This document shows positions 1-9,700 of a stretch of DNA of 64,000 nucleotides, one piece after another (positions within the stretch are counted from its first letter, which is position 1; each line of letters starts with the position of its first letter). Source of the DNA: Geotrypetes seraphini (lineage: Eukaryota; Chordata; Amphibia; Gymnophiona; Dermophiidae); contig NC_047085.1 in the NCBI RefSeq assembly GCF_902459505.1, positions 353,375,836-353,439,835 on the forward strand, given 5' to 3'. The position numbers and the translations under genes are program-made. Under the pieces are notes generated by a model. That model was not told the DNA's origin. It was given only the letters and a program-made list of their open reading frames with translations, and did no database searches.

Positions 1-300
1 TTTGGGCCCTGACAAATATTCAGCCTGGGGCCCATATAAAATAAATGGTGAATCACCATATATGCAGTATCAACAGTGCCCACATAAGCCCCAGATCCTC
101 CCCAGCAATACCCCCTGACCCACCCTTGGTAAGCCCACTTTTGGGGGGCTGGTCAGAGCTAATATTCAGTGGCATTGCCTGGCTTAGTGCTGATGAATAT
201 TGGCGGCTGGTCTCCAATAGGTGATTTAAGCAGGCCAGAGCATCCTACTTTTCTAAACATACTGCCAGTAATGTAGATCTTTCAGTTGTTAAAAATGAAA
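1..300. repeat. Degraded interspersed repeat (GAATATTCAG-type)
   Basis: The stretch repeats the phrases atattcagtggca and gatgaatattggcgg, which recur near 25.6-26.0, 27.0, 27.6, 53.2-53.4 and 57.3-57.5 kb. It looks like an old MITE family whose ends I cannot place. No coding potential is visible. Confidence 0.35.
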
Positions 301-337
301 GCCACCAACCCCCTTATCAGCCTCTATGAAAGTCTAA

Positions 338-523
338 GGGCTCCTTTTACTAAGCTGCGTTAGGGCTTTAACAAGCGGAATAACGCACGCTACAATGCCC
401 GGCGTGCTAGACACTAACACCAGCCTTGAGCTGGTGTTAGTTCTAGCTGCGTAGCACGGGGTTAGCACGCGCTAATCTGCTGCGTGCGCTAAAAATGCTA
501 GCGCAGCTTAGTAAAAGGAGCCC
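338..523. mobile_element. 186-bp palindromic MITE, TAA target duplication (PIF/Harbinger-like)
   Basis: The element begins GGGCTCCTTTTACTAAGC and ends with the inverted counterpart GTAAAAGGAGCCC. TAA flanks it at 335-337 and 524-526. Most of the element pairs with itself. A copy of the same length (186 bp) with the same TAA flanks lies at 19727-19912, and diverged relatives lie near 6.1, 23.0, 30.9, 49.9 and 62.9 kb. The 3-bp TAA duplication with GGG ends suggests PIF/Harbinger; no transposase is present. Confidence 0.8.
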
Positions 524-584
524 TAATTCTTAAAGACATACTAAATTGGAAGGAAAAAAAAAATAAGCATATGTTAACATCACT

Positions 585-765
585 AAGGAGAAAACGAAGG
601 CAATCAAAGACCTACTGAATGATTCCATAGTTATTAAGCCGGCTGAAAAAGAAGGGACGGTGGTAGTAATGGACAAAGATAATTACATCTCTGAAGTCAA
701 AAGATAACTCAATGACTCAAGCTTCTATAAAAAAAAATTTGAAGACTGATCCCCACTCCTATGTT
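585..765 (+). mobile_element. Penelope-like element fragment
   Basis: A conceptual reading in one frame gives AIKDLLNDSIVIKPAEKEG followed by TVVVMDKDNYISEV and a motif like LNDSSFYK. This matches the N-terminal part of Penelope-like reverse transcriptases, where an I+KPADKG-VVVMD segment precedes a 'QLsDtsfY' segment. Only about 60 codons survive and the fragment is degenerate. The assignment rests on recalled family motifs. Confidence 0.6.
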
Positions 766-769
766 GAAA

Positions 770-1290
770 AAAGAAATATGCTCACTTCTCCAGGTTGCCA
801 AAGATGCCCAATTCCTTTCACAAAGGAGGCCTTTTTCTAAACTGTGGTAAATGTTAGTGTGTGCATACTTCATATTGAAAAGGCTTCCTGTGGGATGTAT
901 CCCATGATAAATTTGCCAGTTTGTGTGTACACACCGCACTTGTATAATAATAATAATTGCCTCCACAGGGTAAATAGTCTGGGTTTCCCTGCTTTCTACC
1001 CAAGCCCACCCATCTCATCACTCTTTCTCAGTAATTCCTTCATGATCTATGTGTCTATTCTAGATATAGGATGCAGGAAGAAGGAAAAAAGGTACCAAGC
1101 CTCGAAGCAAAACTGAACAAACAAAAAAGAGGCACTGGAAATGTCAGAACCAGCCTGTGGTGAACAATGCTTTATGCCAAAGTTCAGTGATAAGTCCATT
1201 AATTGCTAAAACAAACAAAGTCCCGACAAGGATCCAAGTTATGGCGACACCGTTGCCTTCCTCAGGGGACAATTGGGTACTTGTGATACG
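770..1290. other. No recognisable gene
   Basis: Short overlapping reading frames are present on both strands, but none shows a domain, codon bias or splice context. Nothing else stands out. Confidence 0.5.
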
Positions 1291-1293
1291 CTG

Positions 1294-1394
1294 CAACAGT
1301 GAACACAAACGCATTGGCGTCTCTGCTTCAAAAAAAAAAAAAAAGTGCTTTTTATTTTGAAGCAGAGACGCCGACGCGTTTGTGTACACTGTTG
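1294..1394. repeat. Small fold-back with A-rich loop
   Basis: The left arm (1294-1330), caacagtgaacacaaacgc then ggcgtctctgcttca, is mirrored by the right arm (1357-1394), tgaagcagagacgccgacgc then gtttgtgtacactgttg. The arms are about 37 bp with few mismatches. The loop is a run of A followed by gtgctttttatttt. Confidence 0.6.
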
Positions 1395-1479
1395 AACTAA
1401 TTCAACCACATTTTTGTTCTAATAGTTTGTAAAACAGGCTCTCTTTTGCTAGGCAGTGGTAGAGGTGGTTCATAGACAA

Positions 1480-1903
1480 AATCTCGTGAGACAACGGCGC
1501 ACCGACAATTGAGCGCAGACAACTGAGCGCAAGGTTGACGGCGTGCCGAAGAAAACCACTATTTTAAAGGGTTCCGACGGGGGGTGCTGGTGGGGAACCC
1601 CCTTACTTTACTTAACAGACATCGCGCTGGCGTTGTGGGGGGTTTGCGGGGTTGTAACCCCCCCTCATTATACTTGAAACCAAACTTTTTTCCTGTTTTT
1701 TAGGGAAAAAGTTCAGTTTTAAGTATAATGTGGGGGGTTACAACCCCCCAAACCCCCCACAACGGCAGCACGATATCTGTTAAGTAAAGTGGGGGGGGGG
1801 TTTCCCCCCACACTCCCTGTCGGAGCCCTTTAAAATAGTGCTTTTCTTCGGCGCGCTGTCAACCTTGCGCTCAGTTGTCGGCGCGCCGTTGTCTCGCGCA
1901 ATT
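1480..1903. mobile_element. Long fold-back element (about 420 bp)
   Basis: The ends read gagacaacggcgcaccgac and its counterpart gtcggcgcgccgttgtctc. The arms continue through the repeated words tgagcgcaaggttgac, ccactattttaaaggg, actttacttaacag and gggttgtaacccccc to a centre near 1690. Each arm is about 200 bp, so nearly the whole element is one inverted repeat with G- and C-rich tracts. No clear target duplication and no coding capacity; class unassigned. Confidence 0.7.
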
Positions 1904-2110
1904 TAATCCCGTCACCGGTAGAGGTTCTACTGCAGCCCAGGGCGCTAAATTCTCCAATGCTGATAGGAATTCAACGAGTGTCGAAGCAGCATCAGAGCAT
2001 TTGGCTAGAAACCTCTACCTCTGCTTAGTAAAAAAAAAAAAAAAAAAGGAGGGGGGGGGACGACAGTTTGCTAACAAATACTTTGTGCCATTTTCAATTC
2101 TACAAAACTG

Positions 2111-2409
2111 CAGCCCTGGATTAAGCAAAATAACCACGTGCTTAGGGCACCAAGGGAAGGGGGGCTTCAGAGGTGTTGGTTTTATTTTTTAATCTTTCAC
2201 TGCAATCTGTCATACCCCTTATCCAACGTGAATTAAAGTACTTTTGCAATCACTATAAATACAGTATATATAATGTTTTGTTTAGTACAATAATGATATT
2301 TCTCAACACTTATTGATCTTAATGTCTTTTCAGTTAAGCAACAGAAGGGCCGAGGGGCACCATTGTCAGATTGTGTTTAGGGCATCAGTTAAACTTAATC
2401 CAGCCCTTG
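2111..2409. mobile_element. hAT-like MITE, degraded
   Basis: The left end CAGCCCTGGATTAAG is matched by the right end CTTAATCCAGCCCTTG, and tagggca words repeat just inside both ends. Size (299 bp) and the CA-rich inverted ends suggest a hAT-type MITE. No convincing 8-bp target duplication remains. Confidence 0.45.
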
Positions 2410-3018
2410 ATAGCTGCACTTACACTTTAAAACCTTTACATTTTTAACTTTTTGCAGCATATAAATGAAACCCCTCCAAAGTCTTTTATAAGAATTCCAC
2501 TTGTTAATGAATGCCATAAGAGAAAATACAGTAAAGAGCATATGGAAATAAACAAAAGATAAATAAGATGGTAAATGTAATTTTAGTCCTGCTGTGGGAT
2601 TAAGTAGTTCCTTCCTGCTATGAATCACAGATAGATAGGAACAAGTAGAAAATTAAGTTTACATGCAGGTATTCACTTGTTAAATGTTTTATAAACTCAA
2701 TCATAAGTTATTACTAGTGAAAAATGTATTATCAATATTCTTGTACTTAATTTTTGCTGTGCAAGATTTAAAAGTGATTTTCCATGTAGTAGTAAATTAA
2801 AATGACTTACTGTATCTGTGGAGATAATAGCACAATTGATATTGTTAAAGAAAATGGTAGTTACAATGTATATAATTTAAAGTATTATTGTAGATTATAA
2901 TTTTTTAAATACTAACCATTTCTAGAGAAATTTCTGAATCCCTAAAAACAGCAATGTTTTGTTGTTTGAACAATAATTGTGATATATTCCTAATAATAAT
3001 AGTAACTTTATTTTTATA
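2410..3018. other. AT-rich, no recognisable gene
   Basis: The sequence is AT-rich and probably unique. Neither strand shows a coding or structural signal. Confidence 0.5.
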
Positions 3019-3987
3019 CTAGTGTTTAAGCCCGTTACATTAACGGGTGCTAGTAAAGCCTCTTTCCCTCACATGCCCATATTTTCAGCCCCAGCTCCAA
3101 ACCCATTTTTACCCCCCCCCAGCCCCCTTCTCCCATCTGTTCCCTTTCAGCCCGAGCCCCCTTTTCTCACCAGCAGCATTTCCCTCCCCACTCCACTTCC
3201 CTGTCCAGCAGCACCTCTTCCCTACTCCCCCTGTCCCTCTTCCCTGCTCCCACGGTCCAGTAGCACCTCTTCCCTGCTCCCCCTGTCCCTCTTCCCTGCA
3301 CCCACAGTCCAGTAGCACCTCTTCTCTGCTCCCCCTGTCCCTCTTCCTTGCTCCCCGGCCCAGTAGCACCTCTTCCCTGCTCCCCCTGTCCCTCTTCCTT
3401 GTTCCCCGGCCCAGTAGCACCTCTTCCCTGCTCCCCCTGTCCCTCTTCCTTGCTCCGCCGGTCCAATAGCACCTCTTCCCGGTGGGCTGCATGTCGGGAG
3501 CGCTGGCTGTTCGGAGCTGCAGGCGTCGTACTGAGGGCCTGCCTTGTGGGCAGGTGTCTGTGGTGTTTTCTTCAGTTGGCGCGCGGTAGTTGCAAGGGTG
3601 GAGCTGTGCACCGGGCCTTTTCGGCAGAGTCAGCACGTGTTCTTGGGCTGCCTTCGGAGCTCCATGTCCGTTCTGTTTGCTTTGGAAGGTTGTGTCGGGG
3701 CGGGGCTCCTGTGTGCAATTCCCTTGTGGTCGGCGCTGTATTGGGGCTTCTGCTGGGCTTTAGCTTGGCGTCGTGCGCATGTGAGGAGTGACAGGGCGGT
3801 GGGCAGGGAGAGAGCTTGCCTGTGCTTCCTCCAGCGGTTGGTGAGCGAGGGCGGAAGGAGGAGAGTGGCCAGAGTGTTCCTTGCCGCCGCGTTCTAAAAT
3901 AGAATCCGGCCACGGATCAGAAAACACGGCGGCAAGAAACACGAAACCCTAAGTGCGCATGCGCACTTAGGTTTTTATTATATAGGA
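3019..3987 (-). mobile_element. Non-autonomous Helitron
   Basis: Read on the minus strand the element starts TCCTATATAATAAAAACC, preceded by A, and ends CTAG, followed by T. These are the Helitron termini, with insertion between A and T and no target duplication. A 7-bp stem (CCCGTTA/TAACGGG, loop ATG) lies about 8 nt before the CTAG, as expected of the Helitron 3' hairpin. A perfect 24-bp palindrome centred on gcgcatgcgc (about 3947-3970) sits just inside the 5' end. The 969-bp body has a CT-rich tandem array and a CpG-rich segment, with no Rep/helicase. Confidence 0.8.
3195..3480. repeat. CT-rich tandem array inside the Helitron
   Basis: A unit of about 57-60 bp containing agtagcacctcttccctgct and ccccctgtccctcttcc is repeated about five times. 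The open frames across it on both strands are products of the biased composition, not genes. Confidence 0.7.
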
Positions 3988-4109
3988 TACTGCAATACCA
4001 CAAACAGTTCAGAGTAGTTTGCAGAGGAAGATACTGTGTACAGACAGTGATATTACAGAAAACTTTTGAAATTACAATAGCATGTTAAGGTTAATCAAAT
4101 TTGTCTTGA

Positions 4110-4735
4110 AGTGGCCGAGATGGTCCATGTACCTAAGGCCCCACCCATAGGAGGGGCCTATGGCGCCTGGGCCAATCAGGCCTTAGGATAGTGTGGGATG
4201 GACCAGGGAGGGGCAGGCCAGCCTCATTTTACCGGAAGTGGGCCTGCTGGCCGGATGATAGGGAGACCCAGCCTGCCGGCCAACTAGTACAGTTAGTGGG
4301 GAGGGGTCTGGGGGGTTAGTAAGAGGGGGTTAGCAAGGAGGGTCCAGGATGGGGGCCTTCTGGCAGGAGGGGTTGGGAACCCTCCTGCCAGCGAACATCA
4401 GGGGTGGGGAGTCGACTTCGGGCTGGAGGGCTTGGGCTCCCTCCTGCCTCTGCGATCATCGGGGTGAGGGGTAGTCTTTGGGCAGGAGGGGTCGGGCTCC
4501 CTCCTGCCTCTGCGATCATAGGGGAGGTCATCTTCAGGCAGGAGGGGTTGAGCACCCTCTTGCATTATCATCCGGGGAGGGGGGGGACTGATGACCGCAA
4601 CTGTGGCAGCTATACTTATCGCAGCAGGGAGATCCCTTGCCTCAAAAAGTAAAGCGGCCACGTCTACAGTAACTCGGTTCTGTAACCGGCGTCTATAATA
4701 TGGACGTCGGTTACAGAATTTGGTTTATTTTAGGT
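4110..4735. repeat. GC-rich interspersed repeat with CCTAAGGCC-type motifs
   Basis: It contains gtacctaaggccccaccca, ggaggggcctatggcg and repeated gggaggcaggaggg-like words (each followed by gatcat). It ends in the small inverted pair ctgtaaccggcg/cgtcggttacag. The same vocabulary returns at 6.9-7.8, 28.3-28.7 and 31.3-32.2 kb. Probably a DNA-transposon interior; no transposase seen. Confidence 0.45.
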
Positions 4736-5175
4736 GGGTCTAGGCCCGATTCTGTATAGGACGACCGTCCTGGGCATCGTGTACAAGTTGTGCCTGGAAA
4801 TTCGAAGTGATGAGACAGATAGATTGGGGATGAACCTGATATGGTTTTGAAGCAAAGGCAAGCAAACTTAAAGATGACCCTTGCTTCCACAGGCAGCCAG
4901 TGCAGTTTTTTGTAATTTGAGCTTACATGATCCGATTTCTTGAGGCCATTCTGGACAATTTTCAGTTTGATGGTTTTCTTAAAAGATACCAAGTATATAA
5001 TATTGCAATAGTCTAAGGTACTTAAGATCAAAGATTGAACCAGCAGTCTAAAGGAGAAGAAATCAAAATAATTTTTGATGGTACGACGTTTCCATAAAGT
5101 GAAAAAACATTTTTTAACCTGAGCGTTAGTGTGATCTTCAAAAGTCAGCTTCGGTCCAGGATGACACCAAGCATG
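4711..5175 (-). mobile_element. L2-like LINE 3' coding fragment
   Basis: The minus strand encodes LSTLDYCNIIYLVSFKKT and, further on, KKLHWLPVEARVIFKFACL. This is the C-terminal region shared with the near-intact copy at 57.9-61.6 kb, which reads SRLDYCNSIYLSL and LHWLPVIPRIHFKCACL. It is 5'-truncated and lacks the LINE 3' end. Confidence 0.75.
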
Positions 5176-5323
5176 CAGGAGAATTGTATAAGAATATCTT
5201 AGAAAGTGACAGAGGTTTTATGAAATTATGCATTAATTTTTATGAATTTTTTAATGTTTATTAACATTTCATATTCAAATGCCTGGATTGTCTGATAAAT
5301 CTCTTCATACATTGGTCTTAGAA

Positions 5324-5830
5324 GGGAAGGGGTAAAACGCGGACCTCACGGACCTGACAGACCTCGTGGATCTAAAACTGCACGTCCTTAAAAATCTGAG
5401 GTCCGTGCCACTTGTAGTTAGTTTCTGGCTCTGACAGACCTCGTTGACAATTTAGCGCTGACGGATCTGTCTCAGCATAGGGAGGGAAAAGTATTAGGCT
5501 CCGTCAGCGCTAAAATGTCATAGAGCTCTGTCAGAGCCGCGGACCTCAGATTTTTAAATTTACTGGGGCTGCAGAAAACTGGTTTAAAGGATTCATTTTA
5601 GAGCCGCTCCAGCACTAGTCTCTGGCTCTGACAGACCTCGATGACATTTTAGCGCTGACGGATCCTAATACTTTTCCCTCCCTATGCTGAGATGGATCAG
5701 TCAGCGCTAAATTGTCATAGAGGTCTGTCAGAGCCAGAAACTAACTACAAGTGGCACGGACCTCAGATTTTTAAGGACGTGCGGTTTTAGATCCATGAGG
5801 TCCATCAGGTCCGGGTTTTACCCTTTCCCG
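5324..5830. mobile_element. 507-bp fold-back element with 8-bp target duplication
   Basis: TCTTAGAA flanks the element at 5316-5323 and 5831-5838. The ends read GGGAAGGGGTAAAACGCGG and, inverted, CGGGTTTTACCCTTTCCCG. The arms carry ctgacagacctcg, tttagcgctgacgga and ttttccctccctatgctgag in mirror order, so the element pairs over about 240 bp per arm. The 8-bp duplication fits the hAT or P superfamilies. There is no coding capacity. Confidence 0.8.
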
Positions 5831-5839
5831 TCTTAGAAA

Positions 5840-6116
5840 CATTGGTTGAAGTTTTATAAAGATTTTTGAGATTTATTGAATCTATTTTTAGAACCTGGCA
5901 CCTTGATACTATTGAAGCATGTTTTTGAGATGAAAAATGGGGTTCCCTGATGCAGCAGCTAGCGAAATATGGTCCTTGACAAGACTCTTGCAAGATAACG
6001 GATCCTGCATTGCTTCTTTAATATTTTCAATCAGTATGCACAGTTATACCATGGAAATTGAACCAAAAAAGAAAATATTTTTCTATAAAATTGGACTATG
6101 AAGGTGTGATGATTAA
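5840..6116. other. No recognisable gene
   Basis: No coding signal or repeat boundary can be supported here. Confidence 0.45.
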
Positions 6117-6246
6117 GGGTCCTTTTCACAAAGCCATAGTAGTGATGCTGCTGTGGTACATCAGCGAAGACCATAGGAATAGAATGGGCTTTGGCGCATT
6201 TGCCACGGTAGCTTCGCTACCATGGCATTGTAAAAGGGATCCTAAA
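6117..6246. mobile_element. Diverged GGGCTCC-family MITE
   Basis: Ends agggtccttttcacaaagcc and tgtaaaagggatcct are inverted, as in the 338-523 family, and the interior is partly self-complementary (gccacggtagc/gctaccatggc). No target duplication remains. Confidence 0.5.
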
Positions 6247-6249
6247 AGG

Positions 6250-6650
6250 GCATAAAGAGAACACTGAAGATCAGTTCGATCAATGGTGGCTTCTTCTTAT
6301 GTATAAACACATATTATAACAAATTCATTTTTTTAGTATATATATTAATTTTCAGCAGAATAACAAATGAAGATTTGCACATTAGTATGGGGACTATGGG
6401 ATAATTATCATATGAAGGGTTTAGTTTTTCCCCCAGTTCAGTTTTATATATTGTATCTCCTCAACAAATGGTTTTTGGAGTATCTTGAAAAGCAGCAGTA
6501 GTGTTTTAAATGTGACATGATAGGTAGTGATTGGTAGGTAGTGGACTGCTTTGATGTGGGGAGTGATGTCATCATATTTTCTGGAATTGGTGGGAAGCCA
6601 GATTGCAGTGTTATGAGTTGTCTGAATTTGTTTAAGTTCTCTGACTCTAA
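6250..6650. other. No recognisable gene
   Basis: AT-rich. A minus-strand 71-codon frame (6444-6659) vaguely resembles degraded LINE coding sequence but cannot be assigned. Confidence 0.4.
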
Positions 6651-6905
6651 GAGGGGCATAATAAAAAAAACAAAATGTCTAAGTCCCCTTTTGGCCTAAG
6701 GCCCTGGCCTAAACGCTGAAAGTAGCAGCAGGGAAAATGTCCATTCTCCAAAAAAAATGTCCAAAATGAGGATTTTTTTGAGAATGGCCTACCTCTATGT
6801 TCAGCAGTTTAATCGCCCAGACCACCACTACGTCTAACCTTAGAACATATTATCAACCAAAAAATTGACCAAGTCCCAAATGCCCAAAACAAGACCATTT
6901 AGACG
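6651..6905. mobile_element. Fragment of GAGGGGCATAAT DNA-transposon family
   Basis: The left end gaggggcataat followed by aaatgtctaagtcc matches the left end of the 1.08-kb element at 12393. The right end is lost or diverged. Confidence 0.5.
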
Positions 6906-6929
6906 AAGGAGGGGGCCAGTCTTTCACCT

Positions 6930-7820
6930 AAAAGCTAGATTCTGTAACCGGCATCTGTCAAAAACACCAGTTACAGAATTCCCCCCCCCTCCCCCGCAAT
7001 GATCACAGCAGGAGAGATGCCTCATCTCCCTTGCCGCAATGGCAATCCACCTCCCCACCAAAACTCCGACAATACCGGCAGGAGGAAGGCCAACTCCTCC
7101 TGCTGAGGCATGAGCCCCCAATCCCCCCCGAATCCCTCAAATATGGGCAGGAGGTATCCCAGGCTCTCCTGCCCACGGTACTAAACTAAACTAAACTAAA
7201 CCTTAAGTTTATATACCGCGTCATCTCCACAGAAGTGGAGCTCGACACGGTTTACAGGAATTAAAAACAAAGAAAGGAGCTCCAATGGAAGGAAGGAGGG
7301 CTTGGTAAACAGGAAGGGGAGGGAGGAGGGAGGGGGAAGTTACATTTTGGAGAAAAGCCAGGTTTTCAGATGTTTTCTGAAGTATTGTAGGGAGGTCGAA
7401 CTCCGAAGATGGGCAGTAAAGCTGTACACCCTCCTGCAACCCCCCCCCCCCCCGAGACAATACCGGCAGGAGGGAGCCCAACCCCTCCTGCTGAGGCGCA
7501 CCCCCACGTGACCCCCGCACCCGACAATACTGGCAGGAGGGAGTCCAACCTCTCCTTCCAGAAGGCGACCCCCACCCCACCCTCAAATACGGGCAGAAGG
7601 AATCCCAGGCCCTCCTGCCCATGGCACCCTCCCGCAACCCCCCAAACAGCCCTCCCTAACCCCACAACACCCCCCCCCAACCTCCGACACCCCAACTCAT
7701 GTTAAGTTGGCCAGATGGACGGCAGGCCTGCCATCCTTCGAATGGCAGGTCTAGGGCCTGATTGGGCCAGGCACCTAAGGCCTCACCCATAGGAGGGGCC
7801 TTAGGCGCCTGGGCGGCAGC
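6930..7820. repeat. GC-rich transposon body split by an L2 insertion
   Basis: Sequence beginning gattctgtaaccggcatctg carries repeated gcaggaggga / cctcctgc words. It is interrupted by an L2 3' end (7181-7425) and resumes to about 7820 with ggggccttaggcgcctgggc. It belongs with the repeats at 4.1-4.7 and 31.1-32.3 kb. Open frames across it are compositional. Confidence 0.45.
7181..7425 (-). mobile_element. 5'-truncated L2-like LINE 3' end
   Basis: The plus strand starts with a (ctaaa)n tail, then ccttaagtttatataccgcg and cggtttacagg. This is the reverse complement of the tail of the near-intact copy at 57.9-61.6 kb. The minus strand then reads a degenerate RKHLKTWLFS C-terminus. It is a dead-on-arrival copy of the same or a very close subfamily. 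Confidence 0.8.
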
Positions 7821-7924
7821 CCTGGTAATACATATTAGGCCATATGCACAACTTCTCCAACATGAGGCCTTCTGACTCGTCAACTCTTTCAGATTAAATC
7901 TGGGATCACAGAGTGTTTTATTTT

Positions 7925-8192
7925 GAGACACCTCAACCTCTTATCAGAATGTTCGTATAAAAAGATCAGGTTAAATACAAATCCATTTTAGCTGAGGTTA
8001 AATCAGGAAGATCCTGCTCTCTTTTGTATATAGTCTATATTTTGTTGCAATCCATTTTCTCATCAGCTTTCCATTGGTGGTCCCTTTCAGTCTGTGTACC
8101 CCCTACTTCACATCCTCCAAGACATCAAAATTTACAAAGTCTCTTTAACAGTGTGTGTGTTGGGAGAGTGGGGGGGGGGGGGGGGGGGGAGG
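7925..8192. other. No gene; poly-G run
   Basis: Apart from a run of about 21 G residues near 8170-8190, nothing is recognisable. The G-run abuts the CpG-rich promoter region of prlh2. Confidence 0.5.
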
Positions 8193-8553
8193 TATCACGT
8201 CATGCTTGAGGTTTGCATGTCAGTGCTGGGATGTGGAAGATCGATGTGAGATCAACGGTTGAAGTGATGGCACTGACGCAGGAGCCACCTCCAAATCCCC
8301 TCCGTTCTCCATTAGGGCGGCCATCGCTCAGCCCGCTCGAGGGCTCAGCCAGGGGCTCCAGCGTCCAACCTGTCAGCTCGGGGACTGACAGAGTGCGCAG
8401 GGACGTGTGGTGGAGCCAAAACAAACCCCCTTCGCCAACTCTGACAAGTGGCTTCTTTAATGGAACTCGCACGAAAGCGGTTTCTATCCCGAAATGCACG
8501 CGGCTGACGTCCGCCATCAATCTCGCGGAAGGGCAGCTCGCGACGGGCGCGTG

Positions 8554-8560
8554 TATAAAA
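8554..8560 (+). promoter_or_regulatory. prlh2: TATA box (TATAAAA)
   Basis: TATAAAA sits in GC-rich context (gcgtgtataaaagtgcggg). It predicts transcription starting near 8584, about 65 nt before the exon 1 donor. Confidence 0.65.
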
Positions 8561-8583
8561 GTGCGGGAGGCTGCGCTCCAGAA

Positions 8584-8650
8584 AGTTGAGCTCCAGCGGC
8601 TGCCTCGCGCACCTACAGTCCGGCCGTCGGCAGGGAGGGGGCAAAAAGAG
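8584..8650 (+). other. prlh2: prlh2 exon 1 (5' UTR, predicted)
   Basis: Predicted from the TATA box spacing and the donor AAAGAG|GTGAGT at 8650/8651. The exon contains no ATG, so translation would begin in exon 2. The exact start is an estimate. Confidence 0.55.
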
Positions 8651-9118
8651 GTGAGTAGGCGCGCGCACTGCTGAACCCTTTGCACGCGCGCTCTCTCTCT
8701 CGTTCCATTCACCTGAAAGAGATCCGCAGGGCTTTTGTTCTGTAGTGTTTATTGAATAAAATAAAGGAGGGGGGTTGGGGAAGCCCACAAGTCGGTCCTT
8801 TCCCATGTGAGAAAGTTCTGGCAGCAGCTTTCTAACGGCAGAGCCTCCTTCAAACTCTTCAACTATTATTACTAAGGGGAAAATAAATCACATCGGGGGC
8901 TTTAGAGCTGAGAGCTGCGCTATGTCCATGTGCCTCGTCTTGTCTCGTGCTCTGCCTTCTCTGCCGCTACATTTTTAAATAGTGTCGGGTGGGGGCGATA
9001 GTTCTGCAAACACCAAGTCGGTCGAGGTGCAGATGTAATATTTGACGGCCAAACTTTCCACCCGTCGGGCCCGTTTCAAGGAAATGTCGTTCTTAAACTG
9101 TGCAGGAGCCTGAAGGGT

Positions 9119-9330
9119 TGTTTTTTTTGTTGTTGTTGTTAAAATGTTTATTGAACAAAAATTGGAAATACAGAAGGAAAAAGAACATATCCAATGCAAA
9201 TAGAGTTTATTAGTATATACATTCACAAGTGTAAAAATCGTACATCAGCAATGGGTTAGGAATAACAAAGGATGGACGCATACGTGATCAAACCTCCGAC
9301 AAACAAACAGGTAACCTGGGGAGAGAAAAC
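9119..9330 (-). mobile_element. L1-like 3' tail
   Basis: The plus strand starts with a T-run and (gtt)n, then aaaatgtttattgaac. That reads on the minus strand as a 3' UTR with AATAAACATTTT and an A-rich tail. No coding part remains. Confidence 0.5.
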
Positions 9331-9610
9331 CAGTTTTAGTTCACATGGTATAATTAATTAAAATGGCTTGTTAAGCTACTGAAACTTGTCAATCGGCCGA
9401 AAATTCTGACGAATGCTATTAATTTCAAATGAAATATTTCAGTCCTGTGGGGAGATTTAAAGAAAGATAAACTTGCGAAAATACGGACTGGGTTAGAGAA
9501 GGCTTCTTTATATCTGCGGTTATAAATGTTGGTATATAATTTTTTTTTTAAAATTGTAAATACATTCTTAGCAAATCTATGCATTTCTCAATGTATTGGC
9601 ATTTACTGTA

Positions 9611-9700
9611 CCTATTTATTTATTTAAAAAATTTATATAGCGTTTAAAACTAAACGGTTTACAGTGTCCCTCAAATTGTTAAAGAAGATGCTAAGAAAAT
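9611..9700 (-). mobile_element. LINE 3' tail (L2/CR1 group)
   Basis: tatttatttatttaaaaa followed by atttatatagcg and aacggtttacagtg resembles the inverted 3' ends of the L2-group copies elsewhere in this window. Confidence 0.5.

Larger units (their letters stand above)
8195..8720 (+). promoter_or_regulatory. prlh2: CpG-rich promoter region of prlh2
   Basis: This stretch is markedly GC- and CpG-rich compared with its surroundings. It contains a CRE-like TCACGTCA at 8195-8202, a half CRE TGACGT at 8505-8510, a TATA box at 8554 and a consensus splice donor at 8651. The only plus-strand gene downstream is prlh2, so I assign it as that promoter. cAMP responsiveness is suggested by the motifs only. 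Confidence 0.65.

Noticed and set aside
3022-3791. Overlapping proline/serine-rich frames on both strands
   Set aside because: They follow the CT-rich tandem array inside the Helitron. There is no domain and the complementary frames are equally open, so composition explains them.
8200-8806. Antisense frames of 153-170 codons over the CpG island
   Set aside because: GC-rich DNA lengthens chance frames. The TATA box and splice donor are on the plus strand.
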